DNA from: an uncultured Oscillospiraceae bacterium
GTDB lineage: Bacteria > Bacillota > Clostridia > Oscillospirales > Oscillospiraceae
Reading direction: 5' to 3'
NCBI GenBank assembly: GCA_934553255.1
Contig: CAKTEZ010000041.1
Coordinates: 1-6,173, forward strand
Length of the DNA: 6,173 nucleotides
How positions within the stretch are numbered: position 1 is the first letter of the stretch; each line of letters starts with the position of its first letter. Below the pieces are notes generated by a model, which saw only the letters and a list, made by a program, of their open reading frames with translations, ran no database searches and was not told where the DNA came from. Both the position numbers and the translations under genes were made by a program. Of this stretch, positions 1 through 5,162 are shown piece by piece.

Positions 1-80
1 GAATTACAAGACTACAACAACGCAGAATGCTGGTAGCAATCTATAGAAAAATTCTGCGCCGCAATAGACAAAGAATAAGA

Positions 81-113
81 AAGCCCTCTGAAATCAACGA
101 TTTCAGAGGGCTT
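81..113 (-). terminator. Intrinsic terminator of tRNA-Pro
   Basis: A perfect 15-bp inverted repeat (81-95 with 99-113) closes a 3-nt loop. Read on the minus strand it begins immediately after the encoded CCA end of the tRNA and is followed by a moderately U-rich tail (TTTCTTATTCTTT). It is preceded on that strand by an A-rich tract. This is the expected 3' end of the tRNA transcript. The plus-strand tail (CTTTTGG) is poorer, so the leftward direction is favoured. Confidence 0.85.
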
Positions 114-114
114 T

Positions 115-190
115 TGGTCCGAGTGGCGAGGCTCAAACTCGCGGCCTCGTGGTCCCAAACCACGCGTTCTATCAGCTGAACTACACCCGG
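115..190 (-). tRNA. tRNA-Pro (anticodon UGG), CCA encoded
   Basis: The full cloverleaf can be folded by hand on the minus strand. Acceptor CCGGGTG pairs with CACTCGG; the D stem is GTTC/GAAC; the anticodon stem CGTGG/CCACG holds loop TTTGGGA with anticodon TGG; the T stem is GCGAG/CTCGC. The discriminator is A73 and CCA is encoded (115-117). C1-G72 and A73 agree with bacterial proline identity. An oddity is D-loop position 19, which is A instead of G, while T-loop position 56 is T instead of C. These two bases normally pair G19-C56, so this looks like a compensated A19-U56 pair. The gene is followed at once by a hairpin terminator and is preceded by an extended -10 promoter candidate. Confidence 0.96.
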
Positions 191-204
191 ATATTCGATT
201 TTTC

Positions 205-234
205 GTCATACCATCATGACAAGGGAAAAATCAA
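205..234 (-). promoter_or_regulatory. Candidate extended -10 promoter for tRNA-Pro
   Basis: On the minus strand TTGATT (229-234) lies 18 bp from TATGAC (205-210), and the -10 is preceded by TGG, giving an extended -10. The expected start near 198 would give a leader of about 8 nt before the tRNA, a normal distance. The matching position in the second repeat unit keeps the same layout (TTTATT-N17-TATCAT, also with TGG), which supports a real element although each hexamer is imperfect. Confidence 0.5.
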
Positions 235-375
235 AGATTTTTCTGTCTGTGGTCATTCCTGTGGTCAAAGCCGCTTTTGTGCCGTTTTCGGCAACCGGAG
301 GAAAACCCGCTATCGCCCGTGCCGCAAGGCTTTGCGGGCTTTTGTCCAAGCTGCGCATGGATAGGGTCTACGCAC

Positions 376-413
376 TCCCAAACCACGCGTTCTATCAGCT
401 GAACTACACCCGG
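376..413 (-). pseudogene. Truncated tRNA-Pro 5' half (copy 2)
   Basis: This is an exact copy of the first 38 nt of the tRNA-Pro gene: acceptor 5' strand, D arm including the unusual A19, 5' anticodon stem and the loop up to position 38. After the loop the sequence departs from the tRNA and reads GTGC instead of CCAC, so there is no 3' anticodon strand, T arm or CCA. It cannot make a functional tRNA. It does have its own upstream promoter-like element. Confidence 0.85.
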
Positions 414-429
414 ATATTCAATTTTTGCC

Positions 430-458
430 ATGATACCACGGCGAGCGGAAAAAATAAA
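430..458 (-). promoter_or_regulatory. Promoter candidate upstream of the truncated tRNA copy
   Basis: On the minus strand TTTATT (453-458), a 17-bp spacer, and TATCAT (430-435) preceded by TGG form an extended -10 promoter candidate. It sits in the same place relative to the truncated tRNA copy as the element at 205-234 does to the intact tRNA. Transcription would start about 10 nt before the half-tRNA. The -35 is weak. Confidence 0.4.
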
Positions 459-617
459 GTTTTTTCTGTCTGTGGTCATTTATGTGGTCAAAGGCGATTT
501 TGTGCCGCTTTCTGCAATCGGGGAAAATCCCGCAAATGCAGGCATCGCAAGGCTTTGCGGCGTTTCACCTTACCCCGTCCCGGATACCGACACGGCACTC
601 CCAAACCACAGGATCGT

Positions 618-646
618 ATTATAGAGGAAGAATACGGATATGTCCA
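618..646 (-). promoter_or_regulatory. Leftward sigma-A promoter at the edge of the tRNA repeat array
   Basis: Minus-strand TGGACA (641-646), a 17-bp spacer and a perfect TATAAT (618-623) match the sigma-A consensus in 11 of 12 positions with ideal spacing. The predicted start, near 611, falls at the edge of the third tRNA-derived fragment. A transcript would run through both repeat units toward the tRNA-Pro gene. The rest of 610-756 contains no gene. A plus-strand TATAAT (653-658) has no good -35, and I found no clear sigma-E or sigma-K type promoter for sigK there. Confidence 0.7.
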
Positions 647-756
647 GTCCTTTATAATAAACGGCGGGGAAATTTTAAGATAAGCGCCGCCGCAAAAGGA
701 AAGGCGGAACAGCGCGCATAGGGACTTCCCGCGACGGCATAAGGTGGGGGGAGGAG

Positions 757-1458
757 ATGATGCAAGTGCTTTCTGCTGCCGTTTGGCTTCTGTGCAACAG
801 CCTGTTCCTGTCCCTCCATCTGGCGGGAACCCCCGGCTCCTTCCCAAGACCGCTCTCCGCCGAGGAGGAGCGGGAATGTCTCGCCCGCTTTGCCGAGGGG
901 GATCTGGACGCCCGCAACACGCTCATCGAGCATAATCTTCGGCTCGTGGCACACATTGTGAAAAAATACTACACACAGACCGAGGAGCAGGACGATTTGA
1001 TCTCCATCGGAACGATCGGCCTCATCAAGGGCGTTTCCAGTTATAAGCCGGATAAGGGCGTGCGCCTGGCGACCTATGCCGCCCGCTGCGTGGAAAATGA
1101 GATCCTGATGCACTTTCGCTCGCGGAAGAAGCTGCAGGGCGAGGTGTCGCTCTCGGACTCCATTGAGACGGATCAGGACGGGAACGCGCTCATGCTCATG
1201 GATGTGGTGGGGGTGGACGATACAATGCTCTCCGACCTGCAGGACCGCGAGGACAGCATTCTCGTCCGCCGCCTTGTGCGCGAGTGCCTGACTGACCGCG
1301 AGCGCGAGATCGTTTCGCTGCGCTATGGTCTCGGAGGAGGTATGCCGCGCACGCAGCGCGAGATCGCTGTGAAGCTCGGCATTTCGCGCAGCTATGTCTC
1401 TCGCATCGAAAAACGGGCGCTGGAAAAGCTGGAACAGGCGCTCGGCGAGCGCGGGTGA
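757..1458 (+). CDS. sigK: Pro-sigma-K, sporulation RNA polymerase sigma factor
   Basis: The 233-aa product is a sigma-70 family factor closely matching Bacillus SigK (about 240 aa), which directs late mother-cell transcription during spore coat and cortex formation. Residues 1-28 form a hydrophobic pro-sequence like that removed by the SpoIVFB protease in B. subtilis; mature protein would begin shortly before the FPRPL motif (29-33). Region 2 spans about 50-125, with LIEHNLRLVAHIVKK, DLISIGTIGLIK and ATYAARCVENEILMH; region 4 spans about 170-230 with a helix-turn-helix at TQREIAVKLGISRSYVSRIE. Two adjacent ATGs (757, 760) follow a G-rich Shine-Dalgarno tract (741-756); 760 has better spacing from GGGGAGG. 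The gene is uninterrupted, so there is no skin-type insertion here. Having a pro-sequence distinguishes it from the C. difficile SigK, which lacks one. Regulation by sigma-E is expected from the family but no matching promoter was recognised. Confidence 0.95.
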   Translation: MMQVLSAAVWLLCNSLFLSLHLAGTPGSFPRPLSAEEERECLARFAEGDLDARNTLIEHNLRLVAHIVKKYYTQTEEQDDLISIGTIGLIKGVSSYKPDKGVRLATYAARCVENEILMHFRSRKKLQGEVSLSDSIETDQDGNALMLMDVVGVDDTMLSDLQDREDSILVRRLVRECLTDREREIVSLRYGLGGGMPRTQREIAVKLGISRSYVSRIEKRALEKLEQALGERG

Positions 1459-1462
1459 CCTC

Positions 1463-1491
1463 TTGCATTTCCGCGCCTGTGCGCGTACAAT
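1463..1491 (+). promoter_or_regulatory. Sigma-A promoter of the ROK kinase gene
   Basis: TTGCAT (1463-1468), exactly 17 bp, then TACAAT (1486-1491) form a good sigma-A promoter in the 65-bp gap after sigK. The predicted start near 1498 leaves a leader of about 25 nt carrying AGGGGGA (1510-1516), 7 nt before the ATG. This suggests the kinase is expressed independently of sporulation. No terminator separates it from sigK, so read-through from sigK remains possible. Confidence 0.75.
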
Positions 1492-1523
1492 GAGAAAAAA
1501 GCAAAGGACAGGGGGAATTTCCC

Positions 1524-2468
1524 ATGAATTATATCGGGATCGATCTGGGCGGCACGAACATCAAGGGCGCTCTTGTGAGCGAAGCGGGCGAGGTGCTGCG
1601 CGAGGAGAGCCGTCCCACGCACGCCGAGCAGGGCGCGGACGCGGTCTGCGACGGTATTGCAGCGGTCATCAACGCCCTGCGTGAGGGAGAGGACGGCAGG
1701 CTTGGCGGCGTTGGACTGGGCTGCCCGGGTACGGTGGACGACGCGAGCGGCCGCGTGCTTTATGCGAACAATCTCGGCTGGACGGACTTCGACCTGCGCG
1801 CGGCGGTCCGCGCACGCACGGGACTTTCCCTGCGTCTCGGCAACGACGCGAATGTGGCGGCGCTGGCGGAGGCGTTGGTCGGCTGCGCCAAGGGCGCGGA
1901 GAGCGCCGTGGTCGTCACGCTCGGTACGGGGGTCGGCGGCGGCGTGGTGCTTGGCGGCAGAATGCTCACAGGCTACACGGGCGCGGCGAGCGAGCTGGGA
2001 CACATGGTTATCCGCGAGGGCGGCGAAGAATGCACCTGCGGACGCCGCGGCTGCTTTGAGGCCTACGCCAGCGCGACCGCACTTATCCGCGAGACGAGGC
2101 GCGCGATGGCGGCGCATCCGGAGAGCCTGATGCACACCGTCGCCGAAGAGAACGGCACGGTGGACGGACGCACGGCGTTCACCGCCGCGCAGAGCGGCGA
2201 CGCCGCGGCGCGGGCGGTGGTGGATCGCTATGTGGAGGACCTTGCCTGCGGGCTGGCGAACATCGTGAATGTTTTCTTTCCGGAGGTCATCGCGCTTTCC
2301 GGAGGCATAGCCAATCAGGGGGAGACGCTGCTCGCGCCGCTGCGCGGGCGGGTGCGCGCGCTGAGTTATGGCTCGCGCTATGCCGTGCGGCATACGCGCA
2401 TCGAACGCTGCACGCTCGGCTACCGCGCGGGCGTCATCGGCGCGGCGCTGTTGGCAGAGCAGAAGTGA
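1524..2468 (+). CDS. ROK-family sugar kinase, probable glucokinase
   Basis: The 314-aa protein is full length for the ROK (repressor, ORF, kinase) family, cytoplasmic enzymes that phosphorylate hexoses with ATP. The N-terminal phosphate-binding motif DLGGTNIKG is at 7-15. The NDAN motif at 107-110 supplies the expected catalytic Asp108. A second glycine-rich motif, LGTGVGGG, is at 133-140. The ROK signature ELGH (157-160) is followed by CTCGRRGCFE (170-179); His160, Cys170, Cys172 and Cys177 are the expected structural zinc ligands. There is no N-terminal helix-turn-helix, so this is a kinase and not a NagC/XylR-type repressor. Glucose is the most likely substrate from the close match to Gram-positive glucokinases, but other hexoses such as N-acetylmannosamine or fructose cannot be excluded from sequence. 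It ends at a strong terminator facing the convergent next gene. Confidence 0.92.
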   Translation: MNYIGIDLGGTNIKGALVSEAGEVLREESRPTHAEQGADAVCDGIAAVINALREGEDGRLGGVGLGCPGTVDDASGRVLYANNLGWTDFDLRAAVRARTGLSLRLGNDANVAALAEALVGCAKGAESAVVVTLGTGVGGGVVLGGRMLTGYTGAASELGHMVIREGGEECTCGRRGCFEAYASATALIRETRRAMAAHPESLMHTVAEENGTVDGRTAFTAAQSGDAAARAVVDRYVEDLACGLANIVNVFFPEVIALSGGIANQGETLLAPLRGRVRALSYGSRYAVRHTRIERCTLGYRAGVIGAALLAEQK

Positions 2469-2474
2469 AAAACG

Positions 2475-2512
2475 AAGCGTCCGCCCCGCTCGAAACGGGA
2501 CGGACGCTTTTT
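2475..2512. terminator. Bidirectional terminator between the ROK kinase and the DUF6512 gene
   Basis: A 9-bp stem (2475-2483 with 2501-2509) continues, after one C-A mismatch, as four more pairs around a 7-nt loop. On the plus strand it ends in TTTTT, and on the minus strand the stem is followed by CGTTTTTC. It begins 7 bp after the kinase stop and lies 22 bp from the stop of the convergent gene, so it can serve both. Confidence 0.9.
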
Positions 2513-2533
2513 GCGCGGAGGGACGGCGCCGCG

Positions 2534-3076
2534 TTACTTTGCCGCGGCAAGTCCGTAGAGACCGTTGGTGGGGTCCTGAAAGAGCGGGAGCAGCGGCGGG
2601 CGGTAGGTAAAAAGCACGAAGGCGAAGGCCAGCAGCCAGAGGAGCAGAAAGCCCGACAGCTGCCATGTGCCGCCGCGCAGCGCACCGTGCAGGAGCAGAC
2701 GGCGGCTGACAAAAAACATCAGCGCGTCGGCAAGAAAGAAAATGAGGACATTTACCCAATCGGGCGACTTGCCGAACATACCGTTGTATGTGTAAAACAG
2801 CGCGGGGATGGACAGCAGGCCAAGCAGGAGCGTGAGGCTTTTGACGGCGAAAAAATTCCGCAGCGGGTCGGCGAACACGATGAATTGGACCATCGTGAAG
2901 AGAAAGAACGGCACGAACAGGAGCTTCATGTGTTCCCATGTTGACTCGTTCACAGCGGAAAAGGCGGCGGCAAGCGGGGCGTTTCCCGTCCACGAAAAGA
3001 AAAAGTGCAGAAGCGAGCCGACGGCTCCGACGAACAGAAAACCCATTAGCTCCCAGCGCAGCAGCTTTTTTTGCAT
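2534..3076 (-). CDS. DUF6512-type integral membrane protein
   Basis: The 180-aa product is very hydrophobic, with about five membrane segments near residues 9-28, 51-70, 78-96, 107-126 and 138-158. The N-terminal pattern, a WE.MG start, a LLHFFFSWTG stretch and then VNESTWEHMKL (42-52) followed by a membrane helix, is what I recognise from the DUF6512 family of small Bacillota membrane proteins, whose function is unknown. The ATG at 3076 is favoured because GGAGGT (3085-3090) lies 8 nt upstream. The gene is convergent with the ROK kinase and divergent from the MATE transporter, so it is monocistronic. Its leader can form a hairpin that pairs the Shine-Dalgarno sequence. A regulatory or sensing role is possible, but nothing in the protein indicates a substrate. 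Confidence 0.85.
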   Translation of the reverse strand: MQKKLLRWELMGFLFVGAVGSLLHFFFSWTGNAPLAAAFSAVNESTWEHMKLLFVPFFLFTMVQFIVFADPLRNFFAVKSLTLLLGLLSIPALFYTYNGMFGKSPDWVNVLIFFLADALMFFVSRRLLLHGALRGGTWQLSGFLLLWLLAFAFVLFTYRPPLLPLFQDPTNGLYGLAAAK

Positions 3077-3086
3077 TTGACAATAC

Positions 3087-3125
3087 CTCCATACACAGCA
3101 GCGTTCCTGTCCTTAATGTATGGAG
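3087..3125 (-). promoter_or_regulatory. Leader hairpin pairing the Shine-Dalgarno of the DUF6512 gene
   Basis: CTCCATACA (3087-3095) and TGTATGGAG (3117-3125) form a perfect 9-bp inverted repeat with a 21-nt loop. In the minus-strand mRNA the 3' arm contains the GGAG of the Shine-Dalgarno (3085-3090), so folding would hide the ribosome site. A weak -10-like TAAAAT at 3135-3140 on the same strand would place the transcript start near 3128, just ahead of the 5' arm. The structure is visible; its regulatory use is inference. Confidence 0.55.
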
Positions 3126-3140
3126 ACGAGGGAGATTTTA

Positions 3141-3156
3141 TCCCGCCGTGGCGGGA
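3141..3156. promoter_or_regulatory. GC-rich palindrome in the divergent promoter region
   Basis: TCCCGCC and GGCGGGA flank a 2-bp centre, making a perfect 7-bp-arm palindrome between the DUF6512 and MATE genes. Its right half plus following A's (GGCGGGAAAA, 3150-3159) recurs at 3192-3201, inside the spacer of the MATE promoter. This layout suits a dimeric repressor with a full site and a half site. No regulator gene is adjacent. Confidence 0.4.
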
Positions 3157-3184
3157 AAAGCCGCGGCGCATTTGTCCGGCGGCA

Positions 3185-3213
3185 TTGACGCGGCGGGAAA
3201 AACACACTATAAT
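3185..3213 (+). promoter_or_regulatory. Strong sigma-A promoter of the MATE gene
   Basis: TTGACG (3185-3190), a 17-bp spacer and TATAAT (3208-3213) match the sigma-A consensus in 11 of 12 positions. The start is predicted near 3220. The in-frame ATG at 3214 overlaps the promoter and would lie upstream of the transcript start, which is why it is not taken as the start codon. Confidence 0.88.
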
Positions 3214-3225
3214 ATGGGAGAAACG

Positions 3226-3244
3226 GCCGGTACAGCGTACCGGC
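3226..3244 (+). promoter_or_regulatory. Perfect dyad at the start of the MATE transcript
   Basis: GCCGGTAC (3226-3233) and GTACCGGC (3237-3244) are separated by AGC. The dyad begins about 6 nt after the predicted transcription start. It could be a DNA operator for a dimeric repressor, as is common for drug-efflux genes, or a 5' hairpin that protects the mRNA. The A-run following it is not a terminator tail. Confidence 0.6.
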
Positions 3245-3282
3245 GAAAAAACGGCGGCGTACTGCGCCATGCAGGTGTTTTT

Positions 3283-4656
3283 ATGGCAGAAGAAAGATCC
3301 CCGCTCGCGGGGAAGCGAAGCGTTGAATTTACGAATCGGCAGCTCATGGTGCTCATCGTGCCGATGCTGGCCGAGCAGCTGCTGGGCATCGCGGTGGGTC
3401 TGGCGGACTCGCTGATGGTGGCGACCGTCGGCGACGCATCCATTTCGGCGGTGTCGCTGGTGGATTCCATCAGCGCGCTGATGATCTATATTTTCTCGGC
3501 GATGGCGACGGGCGGAGCGGTCGTGGCAGGACAGTACCTCGGACGCGGCGAGCGGGAGGAGGCCTGCCGCAGCGCACAGCAGATGATGGTGCTGCTCGGC
3601 ATCGTCTCCGTTGCCGTGATGGCCCTGCTGTACCTGTTCAAGGGCTTTATTCTCACGCATCTTTTCGGACGGATCGACGCGGAGGTCATGGAGGCCACCG
3701 ACATTTACTACAGCTACGTTATGGCGTCCATTCCGGGCATCGCGCTCTACAATGGCGGCGCGGCGCTGTTCCGCACGATGTCGCGCTCCGACATTTCGCT
3801 CAAGGTGTCGCTGCTGATGAACGGCATCAACATTGCGGGCAACGCGATCTTGATCTTCGGCTTCGGCTATGACGTGGCGGGCGTCGCTATTCCGACGCTC
3901 GTTTCGCGCACGGTGGCGGCAGCCGTGATCCTCTGGCTGCTGTTCAACGAAAGGCTGGAGCTGCACCTCTCCGATGTTCGCAGCTTCCGCTTTGAAAAGT
4001 GCGTGATGGTGAACATTTTCCGCATCGCCGTCCCCAGCGGCGTGGAGAACGGTATGTTCCACTTCGGACGGCTCATTCTCTTCAGCCTGATCTCCACCTT
4101 CGGCACGGCGAGCATCACGGCAAACGCCATCGGCAACACGATGGGAAATTTTCACTGCTTTGCGGGACAGGCGATCTGCATGGGCCTGACGACCGTGGTG
4201 AGCCAATGCGTTGGCGCGGGCGCGTATGATCGCGCACGGTACTATATGAAAAAACTGTCCCTTGCGACCTACGCGGTCATGGCGGTCGTCAACCTTGCGC
4301 TGATCCTCGCCATTCCGCTCATCCTGCTCGTGTACGATGTTGCGCCGGAGGCGGCGGTGTTGGCGCGGGAGGTCATGCTGCTCCACGGCGGCAGCGCCAT
4401 TCTCCTGTGGGTGCCGTCGTTCATGATCCCGTATTTCCTGCGCGCCGCGGGCGACGCGCCGTTCACCATGGTGGCGAGTATGCTGACGATGTGGCTCGTG
4501 CGCGTGCTGGGGGCCTATGTCCTCGGGCGGTACCTCGGCTACGGTGTGGTCGGCGTATGGTTCGCCCATGCTATCCTTGACTGGGCGACGCGCAGCGTCA
4601 TCTTCTATGTGCGCTACCGCAGCGGGAAATGGGAGAAAATGGCCATCCGGTCCTGA
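3283..4656 (+). CDS. MATE-family efflux transporter
   Basis: From the chosen start the protein is 457 aa, typical for MATE (multidrug and toxic compound extrusion) transporters, cytoplasmic membrane antiporters that export cationic or other organic compounds using an ion gradient. Family features include LMVLIVPMLAEQLL in helix 1, LADSLMVATVGD (40-51), GQYLGRGE (83-90) after helix 2, and GGAALFRTMSRSDISLK (158-174) leading into helix 5. The C-terminal half repeats this pattern, so about 12 membrane helices are expected. The start at 3283 is chosen because upstream in-frame ATGs (2938, 3214) lie before the predicted transcript start; its Shine-Dalgarno (AGGTG, 3273-3277) is weak, which may limit translation. 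The substrate cannot be read from sequence. No regulator gene is adjacent, but the dyad and palindrome upstream suggest repression. Confidence 0.93.
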   Translation: MAEERSPLAGKRSVEFTNRQLMVLIVPMLAEQLLGIAVGLADSLMVATVGDASISAVSLVDSISALMIYIFSAMATGGAVVAGQYLGRGEREEACRSAQQMMVLLGIVSVAVMALLYLFKGFILTHLFGRIDAEVMEATDIYYSYVMASIPGIALYNGGAALFRTMSRSDISLKVSLLMNGINIAGNAILIFGFGYDVAGVAIPTLVSRTVAAAVILWLLFNERLELHLSDVRSFRFEKCVMVNIFRIAVPSGVENGMFHFGRLILFSLISTFGTASITANAIGNTMGNFHCFAGQAICMGLTTVVSQCVGAGAYDRARYYMKKLSLATYAVMAVVNLALILAIPLILLVYDVAPEAAVLAREVMLLHGGSAILLWVPSFMIPYFLRAAGDAPFTMVASMLTMWLVRVLGAYVLGRYLGYGVVGVWFAHAILDWATRSVIFYVRYRSGKWEKMAIRS

Positions 4657-4659
4657 AAA

Positions 4660-4689
4660 AAGAGAAGCCGCGGCTTCGCGGCTTCTCTT
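4660..4689. terminator. Strong hairpin terminator between convergent genes
   Basis: A 13-bp GC-rich stem (4660-4672 with 4677-4689) closes a GCTT tetraloop. On the minus strand it is followed by a run of T's, giving a textbook terminator for the leftward gene ending at 4705. On the plus strand, after the MATE stop codon, the tail is TTCGG and poorer. It lies 3 bp after the MATE stop. Confidence 0.9.
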
Positions 4690-4704
4690 CGGCTTGAAAA
4701 ATCG

Positions 4705-5112
4705 TCACATTTCGACCGTGATGTTGTCGGTCCCGTGCTGCTCGAACTCGCCCAAGTACGCGTCCATGCGTTCGCGCAGCTCATCGTAGTTTTCCGGCGT
4801 GGGCGCGTCGGAGTCCATGTCGCGCAGGGCAAGCTCCTGCGCGAGGATCTCAAAGAACATCGTGTCCTCATAGGCAAGAATGGCCTCGTGGATGCCGCCC
4901 TCGGCAAAGGCGCGCGAGGGGATCAGCTCACCCTGATACGCCTCTACCAACGGCACCATGCCGTGGTTGATGCAGTTGGAGAACACGGCGCTTTCCACCT
5001 CGTCGTACTCGCGTATGCGGTCGTCCCCGCGGGTAGAGTTGAGTACCCAGTTGCCGATGTACACCAGATCAAGCAGACGGCGGAATTGCTTTTCCGTCAA
5101 TTCGATTTTCAT
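4705..5112 (-). CDS. Conserved acidic protein of unknown function
   Basis: I recognise no assigned function. The 135-aa soluble protein starts MKIELTEKQFRRLLDLVYIG, followed by a conserved-looking NWVLNS..R..D.RI.EYDEVE stretch (21-40), and ends in an acidic, helix-rich region (EYDEVE, YEDTMFFEILAQELALRDMD, ENYDELRERMDAYLGEFE). There is no signal peptide or membrane helix. The ATG at 5112 is chosen because AGGAGG (5119-5124) lies 6 nt upstream; the open frame extends further but without such a site. Similar small proteins with an LTE..FR.LL.LVYIGNW start are, to my recollection, found as conserved hypotheticals in other bacteria. An all-helical fold is likely. It is transcribed alone, with a strong terminator at its end and a divergent promoter shared with the DUF1934 gene. 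Confidence 0.82.
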   Translation of the reverse strand: MKIELTEKQFRRLLDLVYIGNWVLNSTRGDDRIREYDEVESAVFSNCINHGMVPLVEAYQGELIPSRAFAEGGIHEAILAYEDTMFFEILAQELALRDMDSDAPTPENYDELRERMDAYLGEFEQHGTDNITVEM

Positions 5113-5134
5113 ACGGCGCCTCCTGTGGAGATTT

Positions 5135-5162
5135 TTATATTGCCCTGATGATAGCATACTTT
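5135..5162 (+). promoter_or_regulatory. Sigma-E-like promoter candidate for the DUF1934 gene
   Basis: TTATATT (5135-5141), a 13-bp spacer and CATACTTT (5155-5162) resemble the B. subtilis mother-cell sigma-E consensus (ATATT, 13-15 bp, CATACAnT). The start would be near 5169, 29 nt before the ATG, leaving room for the AAGAGG ribosome site. No comparable sigma-A promoter is visible on this strand. With sigK in the same window a mother-cell role is conceivable, but short matches of this kind arise by chance. Confidence 0.4.

Larger units (their letters stand above)
153..609 (-). repeat. 223-bp-spaced repeat array built on the tRNA-Pro 5' half
   Basis: Positions 153-196 (tRNA 5' half plus 6 upstream bases) recur identically at 376-419, an offset of exactly 223. 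A third piece, 595-609, matches 372-386 at the same offset. Between these cores the two units are alike but diverged. Both contain a GTGGTCA motif twice in close succession, a GTGCCG motif, and a CGCAAGGCTTTGCG hairpin. No convincing gene lies in the stretch, since open frames here merely read through the tRNA halves. The identical core with diverged arms could reflect serial integration at an att site in the tRNA, or an old tandem duplication with gene conversion of the tRNA half. The origin is inference; the repeat itself is directly visible. Confidence 0.88.

Noticed and set aside
1..36. Possible C-terminal end of an upstream rightward gene (frame 1 open to TAG at 34-36)
   Set aside because: Only 11 codons are visible, other frames are also open, and there is no motif or following terminator directed to it.
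21..58. Inverted repeat CGCAGAAT/ATTCTGCG with a 22-nt loop
   Set aside because: The arms are 8 bp, the loop is long, there is no T-run, and the strong terminator at 81-113 already explains the tRNA end.
231..479. 82-codon leftward open frame across the repeat units
   Set aside because: It reads straight through a truncated tRNA half, lacks a convincing ribosome site and has no protein-like composition.
1392..3092. Very long leftward open frame opposite sigK and the ROK kinase
   Set aside because: It is a GC-rich antisense shadow of two well-identified genes and of the DUF6512 gene in another frame; its composition is Arg/Ala/His-rich with no domains.
2938..3282. N-terminal extension of the MATE protein from the ATG at 2938 or 3214
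   Set aside because: It overlaps the divergent DUF6512 start and the sigma-A promoter at 3185-3213; the 3283 start gives normal MATE length and N-terminus.
3046..4569. 507-codon leftward frame opposite the MATE gene
   Set aside because: It is an antisense shadow, very rich in His, Arg and Glu from reverse-complemented hydrophobic codons, with no domain.
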